The notes: generated from the sequence alone by a model not told the origin. Shown: positions 23,130 through 36,133, counted from the first letter of the stretch. The stretch is DNA of 64,000 nt from Areca catechu (GCA_021397845.1 CM038051.1:15028327-15092326); one strand, 5' to 3'. Program-made: numbers and translations.

Positions 23130-23590
23130 AACTCGATCCATGTTGGACTTGTCATAAACAAGTTTGGATCAGAGATAAATGGATTTGGATCATAAATGGT
23201 TGATCCATTTAACCCGTTTAATATACAGATCGGATTTAGTTTTTTATATCTATCATGTTTAGCTCATTTAATTTTTGGATCGGGTTGGATCGGATAACCC
23301 ATTTAACCTGATTTATTTATTTGTTAAATTGGTTGAGTCATGTTAGTTTACATAAATAGGTTATTTATTTATTAAATAATTAAACAGATCGGATCGGGTT
23401 AACAGGTTGCCTGTTTAATAAATATATTAAATGTATCGGGTCGGGATACTTGTTTATTAAATGAATCATATTCAAGTTTTAAATTATAATCCGTTTAATA
23501 AACATATTGGGCATGTGATAAGACTTTTCTTACCTTATTCATATCTGATCCGATCCGTATATATCCGTCCTGATCAAATTTTCATCCCTA
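23130..23590. repeat. Dispersed repeat, second copy
   Basis: Contains GGATCGGGTTGGATCGGATA, AACCCATTTAACCTG and repeated TTTAATAAA phrases shared with 15900-16290 and 63340-63850. No coding capacity and no clear termini. Confidence 0.55.
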
Positions 23591-24425
23591 GGAGGCATAT
23601 TATCAAGGGTGTGATATACTAATTCCTTCAAAAATATTTTATACACCTTAGTTGAATGCTAATATAATAACATATTAAGTAAATTACAAAATCACTTGTG
23701 GGATTAAGGGTAAATTACATTCACATCCAATATCATAAAAACCTATACTAACGTTCTTGATATTTATTTTTATCTAACACTTCATAATAAAACACTAGTT
23801 AGACCATTAACCTTAAATTAGACACCAATGCCACATTACAAAATTTGAAAAATGACTAAAATAATCTTATGTGATATGAGAGCTACTTAAGAATATTAAA
23901 GAAAATGTAAATACTCATCCAAAGATATTTTTAACTTTTTAATGAGATAAATGGTTTTACTAATACCGTTAATTTAATTGAATATAATGAAGATTTTACA
24001 AATTATTGAATATAAATATAATAAATATGGATCTTGGGAAAGGTACCAATCTATTTCATTTTTCACAAGTATGTACCACTTTTTTGCAGCATGGTATTTG
24101 CAGGTTGCATGAGAAATTTAAGCAAAGACATCTTACCATCCTCTAATGATCTTTTTAAAATATTTTTCTCCAAGGATAGCACACTTTACATCATATTTTA
24201 CCATATTTGCCCGTGATGTAACTCAATAAAAGTTTTTTTCTAGATGCCCAGAACAACGTTTTTTTTTTTTTTTTTTTTTCTAGATGTCACCATACAATGC
24301 TTGTTCGAACTTGACACCCAAAATTCTTGGTTCTTTATTAACAAAATATATTATTTTGTCGTATATATTCCCGAGATTCAAAAAAAAAAAAAGGGAAAAG
24401 AAATATTTACCACGACATGGCGGTT
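23591..24425. other. AT-rich intergenic DNA
   Basis: No gene recognised. Contains a T21 homopolymer (24259-24279) and an A-rich tract near 24380. Confidence 0.5.
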
Positions 24426-24434
24426 CCAATGCAG

Positions 24435-24515
24435 AGTTTTTTTTTAAAATATATTTTTAAAAAAATAATTACAAAATAGGTTATGTAAAACTTATTTACC
24501 GATGTAGGTGGCTGG
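24435..24515 (+). repeat. Left terminal inverted repeat of D
   Basis: Aligns imperfectly with the reverse complement of 33230-33313, including ATAGGTtat/ATAGGTaat and a TATTTACCGAT/TATTTACGGAT block near its inner end. Confidence 0.6.
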
Positions 24516-24526
24516 ATGACGTGGAT

Positions 24527-24625
24527 GAATTCGTCCTTCCGAAAGACGAATTCAATTCAACTGAATTCGTCCTTCGGAAGGACGAATTCAATTCAACTGA
24601 ATTCGTCCTTCCAAAGGACGAATTC
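24527..24625. repeat. Three 27-bp palindromes, 36-bp period
   Basis: Units start at 24527, 24563 and 24599. Each has an arm GAATTCGTCCTT(C), a 1-3 nt centre and the inverted arm, joined by AATTCAACT. The middle unit is perfect (13-bp arms around a G). Hairpins can form in DNA or RNA. Confidence 0.85.
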
Positions 24626-24808
24626 ATGTAGAAATTCGTAAAAAAAAAAAAAAGATCCCGTGAATTTTGTTTTAAAAATATTGATTTTATATTAAAAATT
24701 TTGTTATTAAAATGAATTTGTTTAAAAAAAATTTTAAAAACACCCATGAAATTTATATAAATGTATCAAAATTTTATTATAAAAAAAAAAATTAATAAAA
24801 AAATTACA

Positions 24809-25167
24809 TGACCGATATGTGGATCGATGGTCTGACCGATAGGTGGACCGATGGTCACTGGTAGCAGGACTGGCAATCGAGATGGTGACAGGACCGATGA
24901 TCAGATCCTGGTGGTAGCCGGACTGGCAATCGGGATGGTGACCGGACTCGGCCGAAGCCGGTGGCCCCTTGCTCCCTCGCCAGGTGGCCCCTGAGACGAT
25001 CACTCTCGCCGTTCTCTAACTTGACCGTCGGAGCTCCCTCGCCGGGACCCCCGGCCAGGGCCTCTGACCTTGTCTTACAGGACTGAGAGCCAGGAGACCT
25101 CATTACGAGACAATCTAATCAAATCAGCGGCTCTGAAGCCACATGCGCGGTGGCGAGATCGGCAACA
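24809..25167 (+). repeat. LTR fragment related to the solo LTR in A
   Basis: The right end GAGATCGGCAACA and the upstream blocks (CTCCGACGGTCAAGTTAG in reverse, CTCGCCAGGTGG) mirror 9419-9580 and one unit of the 185-bp array, in the opposite orientation. A duplicated stretch of about 65 bp (GACTGGCAATCG[A/G]GATGGTGAC) lies at 24860-24945. No target duplication was found, so this is a truncated piece carried inside D. Confidence 0.5.
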
Positions 25168-25296
25168 CAAATAAATAATGCTTGTCTATTTTAGGCCAGA
25201 ACACATATAAACACATATGTAAATAAACACTTATATAAATAATTCTTATATAAATTAACAAGAAAACATGAATTACAATAATTCTAAAATAAATGA

Positions 25297-27392
25297 CTAT
25301 TCGGTCCCACATGGTGGCCGTCTCCTAGTGCGTGCAGGCTGTATACGACGACGGATCGGAAGTGGCTGATGCTGCTCTATCTCATGCTCTATATCATGTG
25401 ATGCCTGATATGCAGCATGCTCTACATCATGTGATGCCTGCTGTGCAGATGTATGATGTGACGACGATGCTCCATGTCCGGAATAATCATGCTGCCAGCC
25501 CATGAAATCCGGTGCAGTAGTATAATCAAAATGTGATGCCACATCCAAAGTAGATGTGAACTCGTGCATTGGATGTGGAGAGGTGCTATGTCGTCTCGTA
25601 CCTCGTCTGGGATGAGCTGACGGAGGTGCTCCGGATGAAGATGCAAATGGATAATAAGGCGAAGGAGTCTCGTCCTCCCTGTCTCCCTCTTGATAAAACT
25701 CATGGAGTGGAATCCGTGCATGCTCGCCAAGAGTATGGAGGGCAGAGTGACATATATCCTGTATATCCGGGGAGGTCACATGCTCAAGTATCGTCGCAAA
25801 ACTACTACCCTGTAAATAAAAAAATTAATTAGTTTGACAAAATTTAAACGTATATTATAATTTAATAATAAAATTTAAATTACTTACCATGTAATCATAT
25901 ACTGCATCATTGCGACTGATGAATTGACGAGTGATCCTACGATACCACTGCATATAAGGATCGTGATAATCCATGGTACCATCGAATGGATCGCCATGTA
26001 TAATATAGTCATGACGACTCATCCATAACTGTATATAATCCCGATGAACGGTGGACCAATCCTGATCAGATCGTCCTCTCATATCAATACGATGTAGTGC
26101 AGACAACGTATCAAACTGATCTGGCATGACCTGTCGCATCCCGAACTGGCGCATCACTCTATCGGGTAAATGCCACTCTACTATATAAAACATACTAGTG
26201 GCACTCTACTACACCAGATCTCCTGACCCTGTAGACAGTAGTCTAGTAATTGTGCAATCATTGCGGCAGTATATGGCTGCCATATGATCTGTTTATAAAT
26301 AATTTAAAGTATAATTTATTAAACAAGAACAAATTAAACAAGACAATCATTATCAAAAATTCAATATTTATTATCTCATCGGGTCGCAGTCGATCAAGTA
26401 AATAACGATACGAAGAGACCACATGCATAGGTACCTGTGTGACAGAAAAAAGATCTCTCCATCTACAAAATAAATTAATTAAATTAATTAATTAAAATAA
26501 TATATATCATACATGGCATAAAAATATTATGTAAATTCTAAACTCACCTCATCCCTAATGGTCCCTATAGTAAACCGGCTCCATCATCATCAAAATCGAT
26601 CATCGGATCTGGAGCCTGTCGAAGTAATCTGTGGGGTGCAATAATCGGAATTCTATCCCATGCCCATAACTGTAGTAGCAACAGCGGACCAGCAATATCA
26701 GTAACATCTCTGTGGCTCGCCCTGCATATCTCTCTATACAACCAAGCGAGTCCAGCGCTACCCCAACTATACTGTCCGGCCGTCTCGAAATCCGCTAATA
26801 AAGGTAGAAATAATAGATGCATGTTGTTCCCAGATTTATCCATAAAAAGGCACCCACCCATCAACTGTAAAATATATGCTCGAGCATAGCACTGAATGGC
26901 TGCCTCATCCGCATCGAATGCTAAATCCTGGAAGTGCTCGGTAAGCCAGACCAAGCTCAGTCGAGATCCATGCAATCTATCATCCGGTGGGACGACCCCT
27001 AATAACTCAAGACAAAGCTGCCTCCAGTCTACCCATGTACTACCCGTCACTGGTAGACCATCTACTGGCAAACCTAGCTGAACAGCAACATCCTGTAGGG
27101 TGATGGTCGCCTCTCCATGCGGAAAATGAAAAGTATGTGTCTCCAGACGCCACCGCTCGACGAGAGCAGTGATCAAATGACAGTCCAATCTAATAAATCC
27201 AACACGTGCTATACCGTAGAATCTGGACTGCATCAGCAATGGCAAAATACGACGATCGAGCGGTATCGATCTGCGCATAACCATCTCTCGACGTCGACAG
27301 TGCAAAACAACATCCTGTCCCTCCCAGACCAAAGATGATCTATGTGAAGGCTGACCGTGTAGTACACTACTATCAGAAGGATCAGGATCCAT
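25297..27392 (-). pseudogene. Plant mobile domain (PMD) gene of D
   Basis: Related to the PMD (PF10536, 'aminotransferase-like') proteins of transposons and of the host MAIN/MAIL genes, which act in silencing. Exon 1 from ATG 27392 has the core: IPLDRRILPLLMQSRFYGIA, HTFHFPHGEATITLQDVAVQ, LGLPVDGLPVTG, FMDKSGNNMHLLFLPLL and LLLLQLWAWDRIPI. Downstream exons (about 26463-26380 and 26285-25880) add VPMHVVSSYRYLLDRLRPDE and VEWHLPDRVMRQFGMRQ, and a His/Ser-rich tail ends at 25297. Damage: TAG at 26565-26567 in exon 1, an AT in place of a GT donor near 26380 and a one-base shift near 26190. It lies downstream of the transposase on the same strand. Confidence 0.75.
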
Positions 27393-27599
27393 AACTGCGA
27401 TAACTCAAAGAAAATCAATCACAAAGCCCATTTAATGCATAGTAAGGACATCAATCCATATACAAGCTAAACATCAGACAATAAAATATAGCCATATATT
27501 ACAATCTATCAAATAAAATACAAAGCAATCACAAGATTAGCCTAATACATTACAATCCATATATTAAAACATTTGTAAAATATGACTAATATAATTTAA

Positions 27600-30259
27600 C
27601 TAATCTGCTTGTAGAAGCCTTGGACATGACCGCCTATCATGTCCTTCTTCTTTACAGATTGTACACTTGCGTTTGTTGCCGGCTTCTCTTATATCCATAT
27701 CATTTCTGATCCTCGTGGATCGTGGCCTACCTTTCTGTCGTAGCCTATTTGCATCAGGTATAATGATACCGTGTTCATTTTGCTGGGCCCAATATTCTTC
27801 ATGAGGAATTGGTTGAAATTGTGGCATATAAGTTCGATGATAATCGTGTAATGTATAGTACCGATCAATGTATATTTTAAAATCAATGGCAACATGTGCA
27901 CAAGCAGCCATGACGTGAGAACAAGGTAAATGAAAACATTGCCACTTCTGACATGTACATGTCTGCTGGAAAAGATGAACAACCTACAGCATCAAAAATC
28001 ATAATTCAGCATATACACAACGTAATAACATATTTTCAATGATACATAAAGATCGTAAATACCTGTGTATTATCACCCTTGTTCATGTTCGGTCCATGTC
28101 TAGCAGTTTGGACTTGGAACAAGCCAGTTGCTCTATCAAATCGGGTAATGGTATGCGATGTCGCTTTGGCTTGGTTGGAGATGACATGTCCCGTAACAAA
28201 AGGAGTAAACCTTTCATTTCTGTCCATTGCCTCTATTGCTTGGACACGTCGGCCTTCAAATATGACACAATGCGAAAGAAAGTCACTGTACCAATGCTGT
28301 TATAGGAAGAAATCGAGCATTTTTCAGAACTCCATTGAAACACTCGGATATATTAGTTGTCATCATCCCATACCGTCGTCCGTCATCATGTGAACGTGTC
28401 CATTTTGCTAAAGGAATTTCATTCAACCACTGAACAGCTTCTGGGTTAAATTTCTCAATATTTCTCATGTATTTATGGAATTTTCTAGGCTGCGTTTGCA
28501 TTCCAGCTCTTTTCACCACATCTCTTAGTTTGGGATCACGGAATCTTGAATTGAAGTTACTTGCCACGTGACGCAGGCAATATACATGATAAGCATGCGG
28601 TGGCTGCCAACCCAGATACTCATTCTGTACTGCAGCAAGTATACCAGCATGTCGATCAGAAATTAGATAAATTTCCTGACGTGTTGTAACAAAATTTCTG
28701 ATACAAGCTAAAAACCAACCCCAGGTGTCCGCTGACTCTTCATCAACAATACCAAATGCAAGTGGAAAGATCTGATTATTTTCATCAATAGCAGTTGCAA
28801 TCAACAATTTCTCCTTATACTTTCCATACATGAAAGTAGCATCGATACTTATGACCGGACGACAGTGCTTAAACCCTTCAATCGAGGGTGCAAAGGCCCA
28901 AATACACGATCAAACTAGGCACAATTCGGTATACCAGTTGGAGTGCTGATAAATTTAACCCAGGTACCCGGATTAAATGTTTGTACAGCATGCAACCATT
29001 TCGGAAGCAATTGATATGACATATCCCAATCTCCAAACAGCATCGCTATCGCCTTCTATTTGGCATCCCATAATTTTCTATAACTTGGTGTATAGTTGTA
29101 TTTGTTCTTTATGATTGCACCAAGTCCAGCAATAGCAATGGTAGGAATTTCTTTAACCAGGTCCCGAATTTTATTAGCAATTAAAGTGGAGTCCAAACCA
29201 GAATGATCTTGAGACATCATTGCAGATAGGCATGTATGAGGACCGGTATATCATGAGATCTCAAAAAATTATGCCGTTTAATACCTCTCAGCATCCACTG
29301 ACAACCAGAATCTTTGCTCTTACATTTGACATGCCATAGATTTGGATTTGATTCAATAACTTTGAATTCATGATGTCTTTCAACAGAATATTGTTTTACT
29401 GCAGTCTGCAATTCTGCCTTATTTATAAAGCGGAGTCCTTTACGTAACTCCTCATTCCTTTGCCATATAACATGTTGTTCCTGCATTGAATAATACATTG
29501 ACATATTTGCAGCATTCCAATCAATCTGGGTAAATGTTCTAGATGGAGCTTCAAATGTAGAATAATTTGGAACAGTGGTATCATCCGGACTTCGTACTGG
29601 ATGTGAAGTACCGGCCTCGTTACCTTTGTCAGCCAAGTCATGTTCACTTTCATCATCATTCTCACTAAAAAGTTGATTATCGACATGCACCCTGTCATCA
29701 GCAGCTGTATATATTGATGCTTCTCTAATATTACTTTCCGGTACAGTACTGTCCACCGTACGTAACGGATCTACAGTAAAAACTGAGCCAATATTTTCTA
29801 CTTCATTATCTGCAATATTCGGAGTACTATATGATAGAACCTGTTCAGTTACACTGTGGGGTGCTATATTTCGAACAGCTTCTTCGTAATCATCATGTTC
29901 GCAATCAGGTTCAGGAGCTTCAATGGTTTGGATATCTATATATAACTCTGCACCCGATATACATGAATGTGAACCGATAGTTGAAAACATCATCTCCATG
30001 TCTTCATCATCGGTTAATGGAATAGGTTCGTACTTTACAAATGTCAGCTGGACAACTTATGGATATCTATAGATAATCAAAACTTTTTTTCCAGTTCTAT
30101 CAATACGGAGAACTCTACATATTTTGTTCTCCAACTCTTGAAATGTCATATCAGAACTGATTCTAATTGCCTTTTTGGTCCCTGATTGTACTCAATTCCA
30201 TTTGATCCATTAATCATAGAACCACCCATATAACATAATGCTGTGATTCTTTCTCCCAT
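27600..30259 (-). pseudogene. mudrA-type transposase of D
   Basis: From ATG 30259 comes a PB1-like N-terminus (MGERITALCYMGG, about 30259-29960), then an acidic linker, a MuDR domain (FINKAELQTAVKQYSVERHH, about 29450-29220) and a MULE transposase core (IDATFMYGKYKEKLLIAT and LISDRHAGILAAV, giving two catalytic Asp; about 28850-28283). After an intron of about 75 nt (near 27988-28061) come a SWIM finger (CTCQKWQCFHLPCSH) and a zinc knuckle (CTICKEEGHDRRSCP) to the stop at 27600. It would bind the element ends and cut them. Frame and stop lesions occur near 30170, at 30057-30059 and at about 28910 and 29060, so it is inactive. Confidence 0.82.
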
Positions 30260-30261
30260 TA

Positions 30262-31185
30262 TATCCTACATGTTTAATTAACAAAATATATTTAGAAATA
30301 ACTTTCTCATATATTGATATCATTAACAAACTAATTAAATTACATAATTAATATGACAATAAAATTCAAAACATAATTATTTGTCTATCATGATGAATGC
30401 ATCATATCATCAACTACTAGGTAAAGGCCCTATCCCATTCAGGAATTGTATTAATTTTACGGGTCAACTTATAGTAATCAAACGGTATGTATAAGATCAA
30501 ATGAAATTTCGGCAGCATTTTTCCTTAGTTCTCCATATACAAATATTTATGTATGCGAAGAACAAAGGAAAATGATGATCGAAATTTCATTCGGCCTTCA
30601 TTGCACAGCATTTGATTACTATAAATTGACCTGTAAAATTATTTGCAATTCCCAAACTGTCCAAATTGGACAATCAATTGATCAATATGCATAATTCTCA
30701 GATCTGTACAAGTATAAAAACATGTACGGATACTACAGAATATGTATATCAAGCAATTGACGGGTCTACGGTTCAATGAAATACAAATTTTATAAAAATA
30801 TATATAGAAAATTCATCATAATTAATCATTTAAATATAATTACAATTACATCATAATTACATCACTGATATCAATATGTACACAATACATGCTATTAAAT
30901 TCATGCTACACATTTATTTAATAAAAAAAAACTACAAATACGTAAACTTCAAATTTTATTCATAACTAAGTATTACTAAATAAAATTTTATTCAGATTTT
31001 TAATAAAAATTTTTAGTATATCATTATTTTTTTACATTAATTAAACCATTAATTAATTTTTGAAAATAATATTAAATTTTTAAATTTTAATAATTGGAAC
31101 TACATATTATTTAATTAATCATTATAAATATATATCATTTTTTTAATTCATGAAATAATAATAATTTTTTAATTTTAATAAATTT
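30262..31185. other. AT-rich DNA upstream of mudrA in D
   Basis: Presumed 5' region of the D transposase. No coding frame was recognised, and no TATA box stands out in such AT-rich DNA. Confidence 0.4.
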
Positions 31186-31410
31186 TTTAGACTCGCCATC
31201 GAAAGGATCCCAGGAGCCAACCGAGCCATCGACAGGATCCCAGGAGCCGACCGGGCCATGAAGAGGGCAATGCGCGGACGGTGAGGCACCCGCCAGTCCG
31301 CGAAGCCCCCAGGTCAGCCACCATGGGGTGGGACTCTACACGGGAGTCGGCCGATCGGGTGCCTGAAGCCGGTCCGACCCGGGACAAGCCGAACGGGCGT
31401 AACAGATCTC
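31186..31410. other. G/C-rich island inside D
   Basis: About 220 bp of G/C-rich sequence in very AT-rich surroundings. It begins with two copies of a 30-bp repeat (CCATCGA[A/C]AGGATCCCAGGA). It may be captured host or LTR sequence; the source is unknown. Confidence 0.5.
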
Positions 31411-32790
31411 GATCATCACCTTATAGCCTTTTTATTTTGAATTGAGAATACACAAGAATAGGTGATCTAATAGGTGATAAAGCAATTGTACCTAAACCCT
31501 TTATAATGGCCTTGTAAATAATCCTAACAAGTTATGTCTAGGAATTAAAATGTAAATTAACTAAACATCCTCGCAGAATAACAAGCATATAGCTTATCTT
31601 TGATGTTAAAAATGATGAATTCAAGATATTATCAAGAAAATAATCCAAATGTGAACAATAGATCTCATTGTACAAAATGATACTCTATTATCTTTATTCC
31701 AGGATTAGTCCCACCAATCTAATAAAATCCTCCTACCATGATGCAAATCATAAATATATCTTACTTGCACCATCCCGTAACATAAGTGAAAGGTCTAGTC
31801 TATTAACTAGTTTGGCATATACCTGAATGGAAAATAAATTCCATCTCTTAAGCAAATATTAATGGAAATGAGAGATAATGTTCATCAACTTTCAAATTAA
31901 GCAAAGATGTAGCTAGTCTAGATTGATTCTTAATTTTCAATCCAAATAATTATCCAATCCAAATTAAAATTAAGGGAACATGCCTAGATTAGTCCTTTTA
32001 GCCTAATACTAATTCAACAGATAGCTGAAATTGTAAAATATCTAATATAATCATTTCTAACCTTGTGACAGGTTTCATGGTAATCTGGTCATCATAGACC
32101 TAACCAAGTTGTATCGAATAATTTATTTGTAGTGAATTACATGTTCAAAATTAAACATGATATAATCTAGTATAAGCAATTATGAGACATATTGTAATTT
32201 GTAATTTAAAAATCCTAATAACAATAAAATATAAATTTAACTTGGCAAAAAAATCAAATTACAATACAACAAATATACTACTCTCTCTAAAGCAAAATTA
32301 TATTTTATCATAAAAATAATAATATAAATTATTAAATAATAAAGTCAAAAAAAAATTATCATAAAATTCAAAACATAACATTTAATTACTCAATATGTAA
32401 TAAAAATTTAATTCAATTTAAATAATATATACAAATTTAATTTAAACAATCAAATATTATAAATTTTAAAAAAAAATTATCTTGAATCCGGATAATGAAA
32501 TATGAAAGAACAAGATCTAGATCATCCAACAAAAGCCAATAATCAGATCTACACAAAAAAAATATTAATCAAAATAAAATTTAAATACTAAAAAAATAAA
32601 AAAAATAAAAAAAAAACTTACCGGAATGGATGACCAAGAGTAATCTTCATATAAGGTCCCCACAAGAAGATAATACAAATTTATTATAAGATCGGACGGG
32701 AGAGGTGAGGGACCACCGGAAGAAAAAAAAAAAAACTGGTGGAAGAACAGCGAAAAAAAAAAAAAATGGGAAGAACATATATAGCGGCTG
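31411..32790. other. AT-rich DNA in D, no gene seen
   Basis: Long A/T-rich stretch with poly-A tracts near 32590-32620 and 32730-32765. No coding frame or repeat family was recognised. Confidence 0.45.
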
Positions 32791-32793
32791 CCT

Positions 32794-33166
32794 GAGTTCG
32801 TCTTTTCGAACGACGAATTCATATCCCTCTTTCCACCGCCCCGGTTTCGAAGCCACGTGTCGATCGATAAAACCTCCGGATCAACACGTGTCAAAGCAGG
32901 GGCAGGCGTCCAGGCTTAAACTCGGCTTTTGAAAAGATGAATTTGAATTCGTCTTTTCAAAACCGAATTCAGAACGAAATTAGGACAGAATTCGGCTTTT
33001 CTAAAGATGAACTCACAATGAAATGAATTCATCTTTGAAAAAGCCGAATTCTAAAGTGAATTCGTCTTTTCCAAAGACGAATTCAGAACGAAATTTGCAC
33101 GCCCATGAATTCGTCTTTAGAAAAGCCGAATTCTAAAATGAATTCGTCTTTTTCAAAGACGAATTC
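32794..33166. repeat. Seven 26-27 bp palindromes near the right end of D
   Basis: Start positions 32794, 32945, 32988, 33025, 33058, 33107 and 33140. Each has GAATTC-type arms meeting around a 2-3 nt centre. The units at 33058 and 33140 have perfect 12-bp arms (GAATTCGTCTTT). Some carry GCC instead of GAC in one arm. They mirror the three palindromes at the left end. Confidence 0.8.
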
Positions 33167-33229
33167 GGCCACGCAACCCACCAAAATGTCACGTGTCATT
33201 TTTTTTTTTTTTTATCTCCGCAGTTTTTT

Positions 33230-33313
33230 GCCACGTGCCATCTAGATCCGTAAATATTTTACGGATTACCTATTTTTATAATTAAATTTTTTTTATATTT
33301 TTAAAAAAATCCT
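33230..33313 (-). repeat. Right terminal inverted repeat of D
   Basis: Reverse complement of the left end; see the left repeat. It ends at ...AAAATCCT, directly before CCAATGCAA. Confidence 0.6.
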
Positions 33314-33322
33314 CCAATGCAA

Positions 33323-33988
33323 GCAGCCAAAAGACGGTTCGCCGTGTATCCCGCGAATATGCGCGAAACTAGTTGAGAGGACCAGGATGGGAAGTTGCGG
33401 CGCATGTCCTCCACCAAACTTGATGCCGCCCATCCGGCCAACGTGTCGTACTCGTCAGTCCCTTCTCTCTCCAACAGCTACGATATCACGTGAACCGAAC
33501 TTTCACGTGACTGGCCGATACTTCTCACTCGAGGGGAGACGTGCCGTGTCAGTTTTCCCTTCAATAATCGTCGCGGTCTCCCCCCGTGAAGCCGACGTGC
33601 CTCCTTCTCGGTCGGGTCTTCCTCCCATCATTCCGCTTCATGAAATTCTATTATATTTAATCGGACCGGTTCCACCAACCAGTCCATATATATAATCGCC
33701 ATCGGTTTTTGAATGGATGCCCAAAAATGGGCCGAGATAAAGTTGATGCATCCAGATTGATCGATGATGACCGGACCAGCAAAGAAAGTCTTTGATCGGA
33801 AGTATTTTTAGTTTGGATCCTTGATAGAATAGTTTCGACGTTTGTAGACTTGAGATTTATATGAGATTTCCTTCTTTCTTTCACCTATTTATTGAGGGAA
33901 ATGCGGTCTTTTCGGCCACACCGGGCGGCCGTTATTGGAAGCATAAATGAATCATGCCAACAGAGACAACGCACCGCATTCAAAATGC
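33323..33988. other. Spacer with CACGTG motifs, no gene assigned
   Basis: Less AT-rich than its flanks, with TATCACGTGAACC and TTTCACGTGACTGG near 33484-33512 and TATATATAATCG near 33686. It looks promoter-like, but I see no credible downstream host gene. A short open frame (33387-33695) has no recognisable domain. Confidence 0.35.
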
Positions 33989-34559
33989 CACGATAAAAAA
34001 ATTAATTATTAATAATAATTAATTTATCATTATTAATATTATCGGTAACCATTATAAAAAATTTAATTATTAGTAACGGTTAACTTATCATTGTTGATGC
34101 TATTAGTGATGACCGACCATCATTAATAATTCATCATATAAAATTTTATCGTTCAGTATTGTTATTAATGATAATTCTTTAATTCATTACCGGTAACGGT
34201 CGTTAAACTAATAATATTTTTATTTTTTTAAAAAATAATTAAATAAAAAATTATTAGTAACAAAAAGATTTTGCCGCTAAAATGAGGGGTCATCGATAAT
34301 AAATTTTTAGTGACAACAATCACCATCACCAAACCATCATGAATATCATTTTTTAATTTTTTTTCAAAAAAAAATAATTAATTTTTTAAAATCTATTTTA
34401 ATTTTAATAACAAATAATTATAGTTCTTAAATCATATTAGAATTAAACTAGCAATTAACAACCATAATTATAAACATAAAATCTAATTATATTGCACTAA
34501 AAATATAAATTTTATAATTTTACGAAATTAGATTTATTTTCAATAAAAATTAAATACAC

Positions 34560-35345
34560 CATATCAAAAAAATCATTAAAGATCCTTTACGTGGTCGTCC
34601 TCTTCCTGCTCTTGTATATCCTCTCCAGTAGCTAGTGGATAAGAGTCGCATATCCCAGCATTCTATAACGAAAAAATAAAATATTATTAATAAGTTTCTA
34701 AATATAAATTTTTTTAAAAATAATTAAAGAATTTATTAATAGACATACCTATGGTGATGGCTGTGATGATGAGACCAACTAATCGCACAAATGCGAGCCT
34801 CGAAGAATATCGATGATCGTATTATGAATGGCATCCCAGATGCTCTACAGTTCGCTGACAAGTATATAGATCACGATGTCCTCAACATGTGCATTACTTT
34901 ATGTTTAGATCGTCGGGATCTGAGATGAGAAGTCAAAGATACTGAGCTATCAAGGGTTGAAGCTATGGCCGAATCTCATAACTCGGTTCCTGCTCATCCC
35001 TTCGATGGTCTTGAGCCATCCCGCAAATTCAAGGAGAGGTGAGAGGACGGGTCCTCATCATGCCGCATCATGACATACTGCACATAATCTGCCTATACAA
35101 TTTACAAATTGATAAATCCAATTATACATATTGGTATATAAATTAATATTTAAAAATTTAAATTCTTATCGTGATACGTCGAGATATCGGATCTAAGTAA
35201 TTACTAGTCCTCCTAGACTGGTGTGTGGCCTTCCACAATTACAGCTAGCCTGGTGTACGACCCAACTGCTATATCTATAGTTAATAAATAATAAAAATAA
35301 ATTAATTAAAATATATGGAATCAATTTAATATGAAATTAATATAT
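34560..35345. other. Unassigned sequence, possible transposase exon remnants
   Basis: Moderate-GC blocks at 34575-34680 and 34745-35100 separated by AT-rich, intron-like DNA. No domain could be recognised in either strand. Their place inside the candidate CACTA element suggests decayed exons, which is inference. Confidence 0.3.
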
Positions 35346-35350
35346 ATAAG

Positions 35351-36133
35351 TGATGTGGCAGGATCGCTGACGTGGAGGAACCGGCGGGCGCCACGTCGAG
35401 AAAAGACGCCACGTCAACTCTCCAGCCCGTGTTCCACTATCGAGCTGAGCCGAGCTCTTTCAGAACAGCAGGCCGAGCTCAGTCCTCCGCCAGGTCGAGC
35501 TCATGAGCTCGATGCCTAGGTCGGACCCGCCTTCCGCCCTCCAGAGTGAGACCCTAGGAGGCTAGTGCCCTGCGGTCGAGGTCGAGCCAAGAACTCACCC
35601 GCCGATGTGGAGCCTCTCCGAGCGCGCACCCTCTGGACCGGGTCCGCCTTCTGCCCCCAGAGCGAGACCCTCGGAGGCTAGTGCCCTGCGATCGAGGTCG
35701 AGCCAAGAACTCACCCGCCGATGTGGAGCCTCTCCGAGCGCGTGCCCTCTGGACCGGTCTGCCTTCCGCCATCCAGAGCGAGACCCTCGGAGGCTAGTGC
35801 CCTGCGGTCGAGGTAGAGCCAAGAACTCACCCGCCGATGTGGAGCCTCTCCAAGCGCGCGCCCTCTGGATCGGGTCCGCCTTCCGCCCTCCAGAGCAAGA
35901 CCCTCGTAGGCTAGTGCCCTGCGATCGAGGTCGAGCCAAGAACTCCCGCCGATATGGAGCCTCTCCGAGCGCGCTCTCTCTGGACCGGGTTCGCCTTCCG
36001 CCCTCCTCCACCGAGGCGCCCCTGTGAGCTCGAAATGTCGAGGTCGGAGCGAGTCATGCCGCCCCAACTCGGCCCCAGTCCAGATGAGGTCTTCACCAGC
36101 CCAGAACACCAGCGAGCCGCCCGAGGATTGTCA
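35351..36133 (+). repeat. 5' LTR of E, truncated at its right end
   Basis: Matches 38888-39436 of the 3' LTR, then breaks off after CCGAGGATTGT. It carries four copies of a G/C-rich 116-117 bp tandem repeat (landmark GCTAGTGCCCTGCG at 35561, 35677, 35793 and 35910), against two in the 3' LTR. Confidence 0.8.

Larger units (their letters stand above)
24435..33313 (-). mobile_element. Mutator-like element D (mudrA + PMD), degraded
   Basis: Bounded by CCAATGCAG (24426-24434) and CCAATGCAA (33314-33322), an 8/9 match to the 9-bp target duplication typical of MULEs. Inverted ends align: the left reads AGTTTTTTTTTAAAATAT...AAAATAGGT, and the right, reversed, reads AGGATTTTTTTAAAAATAT...AAAATAGGT. 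Inside, on the minus strand, are a MuDR-type transposase and a plant mobile domain gene, a pairing known for some plant MULEs. Both genes are broken. Clusters of 27-bp palindromes lie just inside both ends. Confidence 0.8.

Noticed and set aside
33387..33695. 102-codon open frame next to CACGTG motifs
   Set aside because: No recognisable domain and no conserved feature seen; length is within chance for this G/C content.
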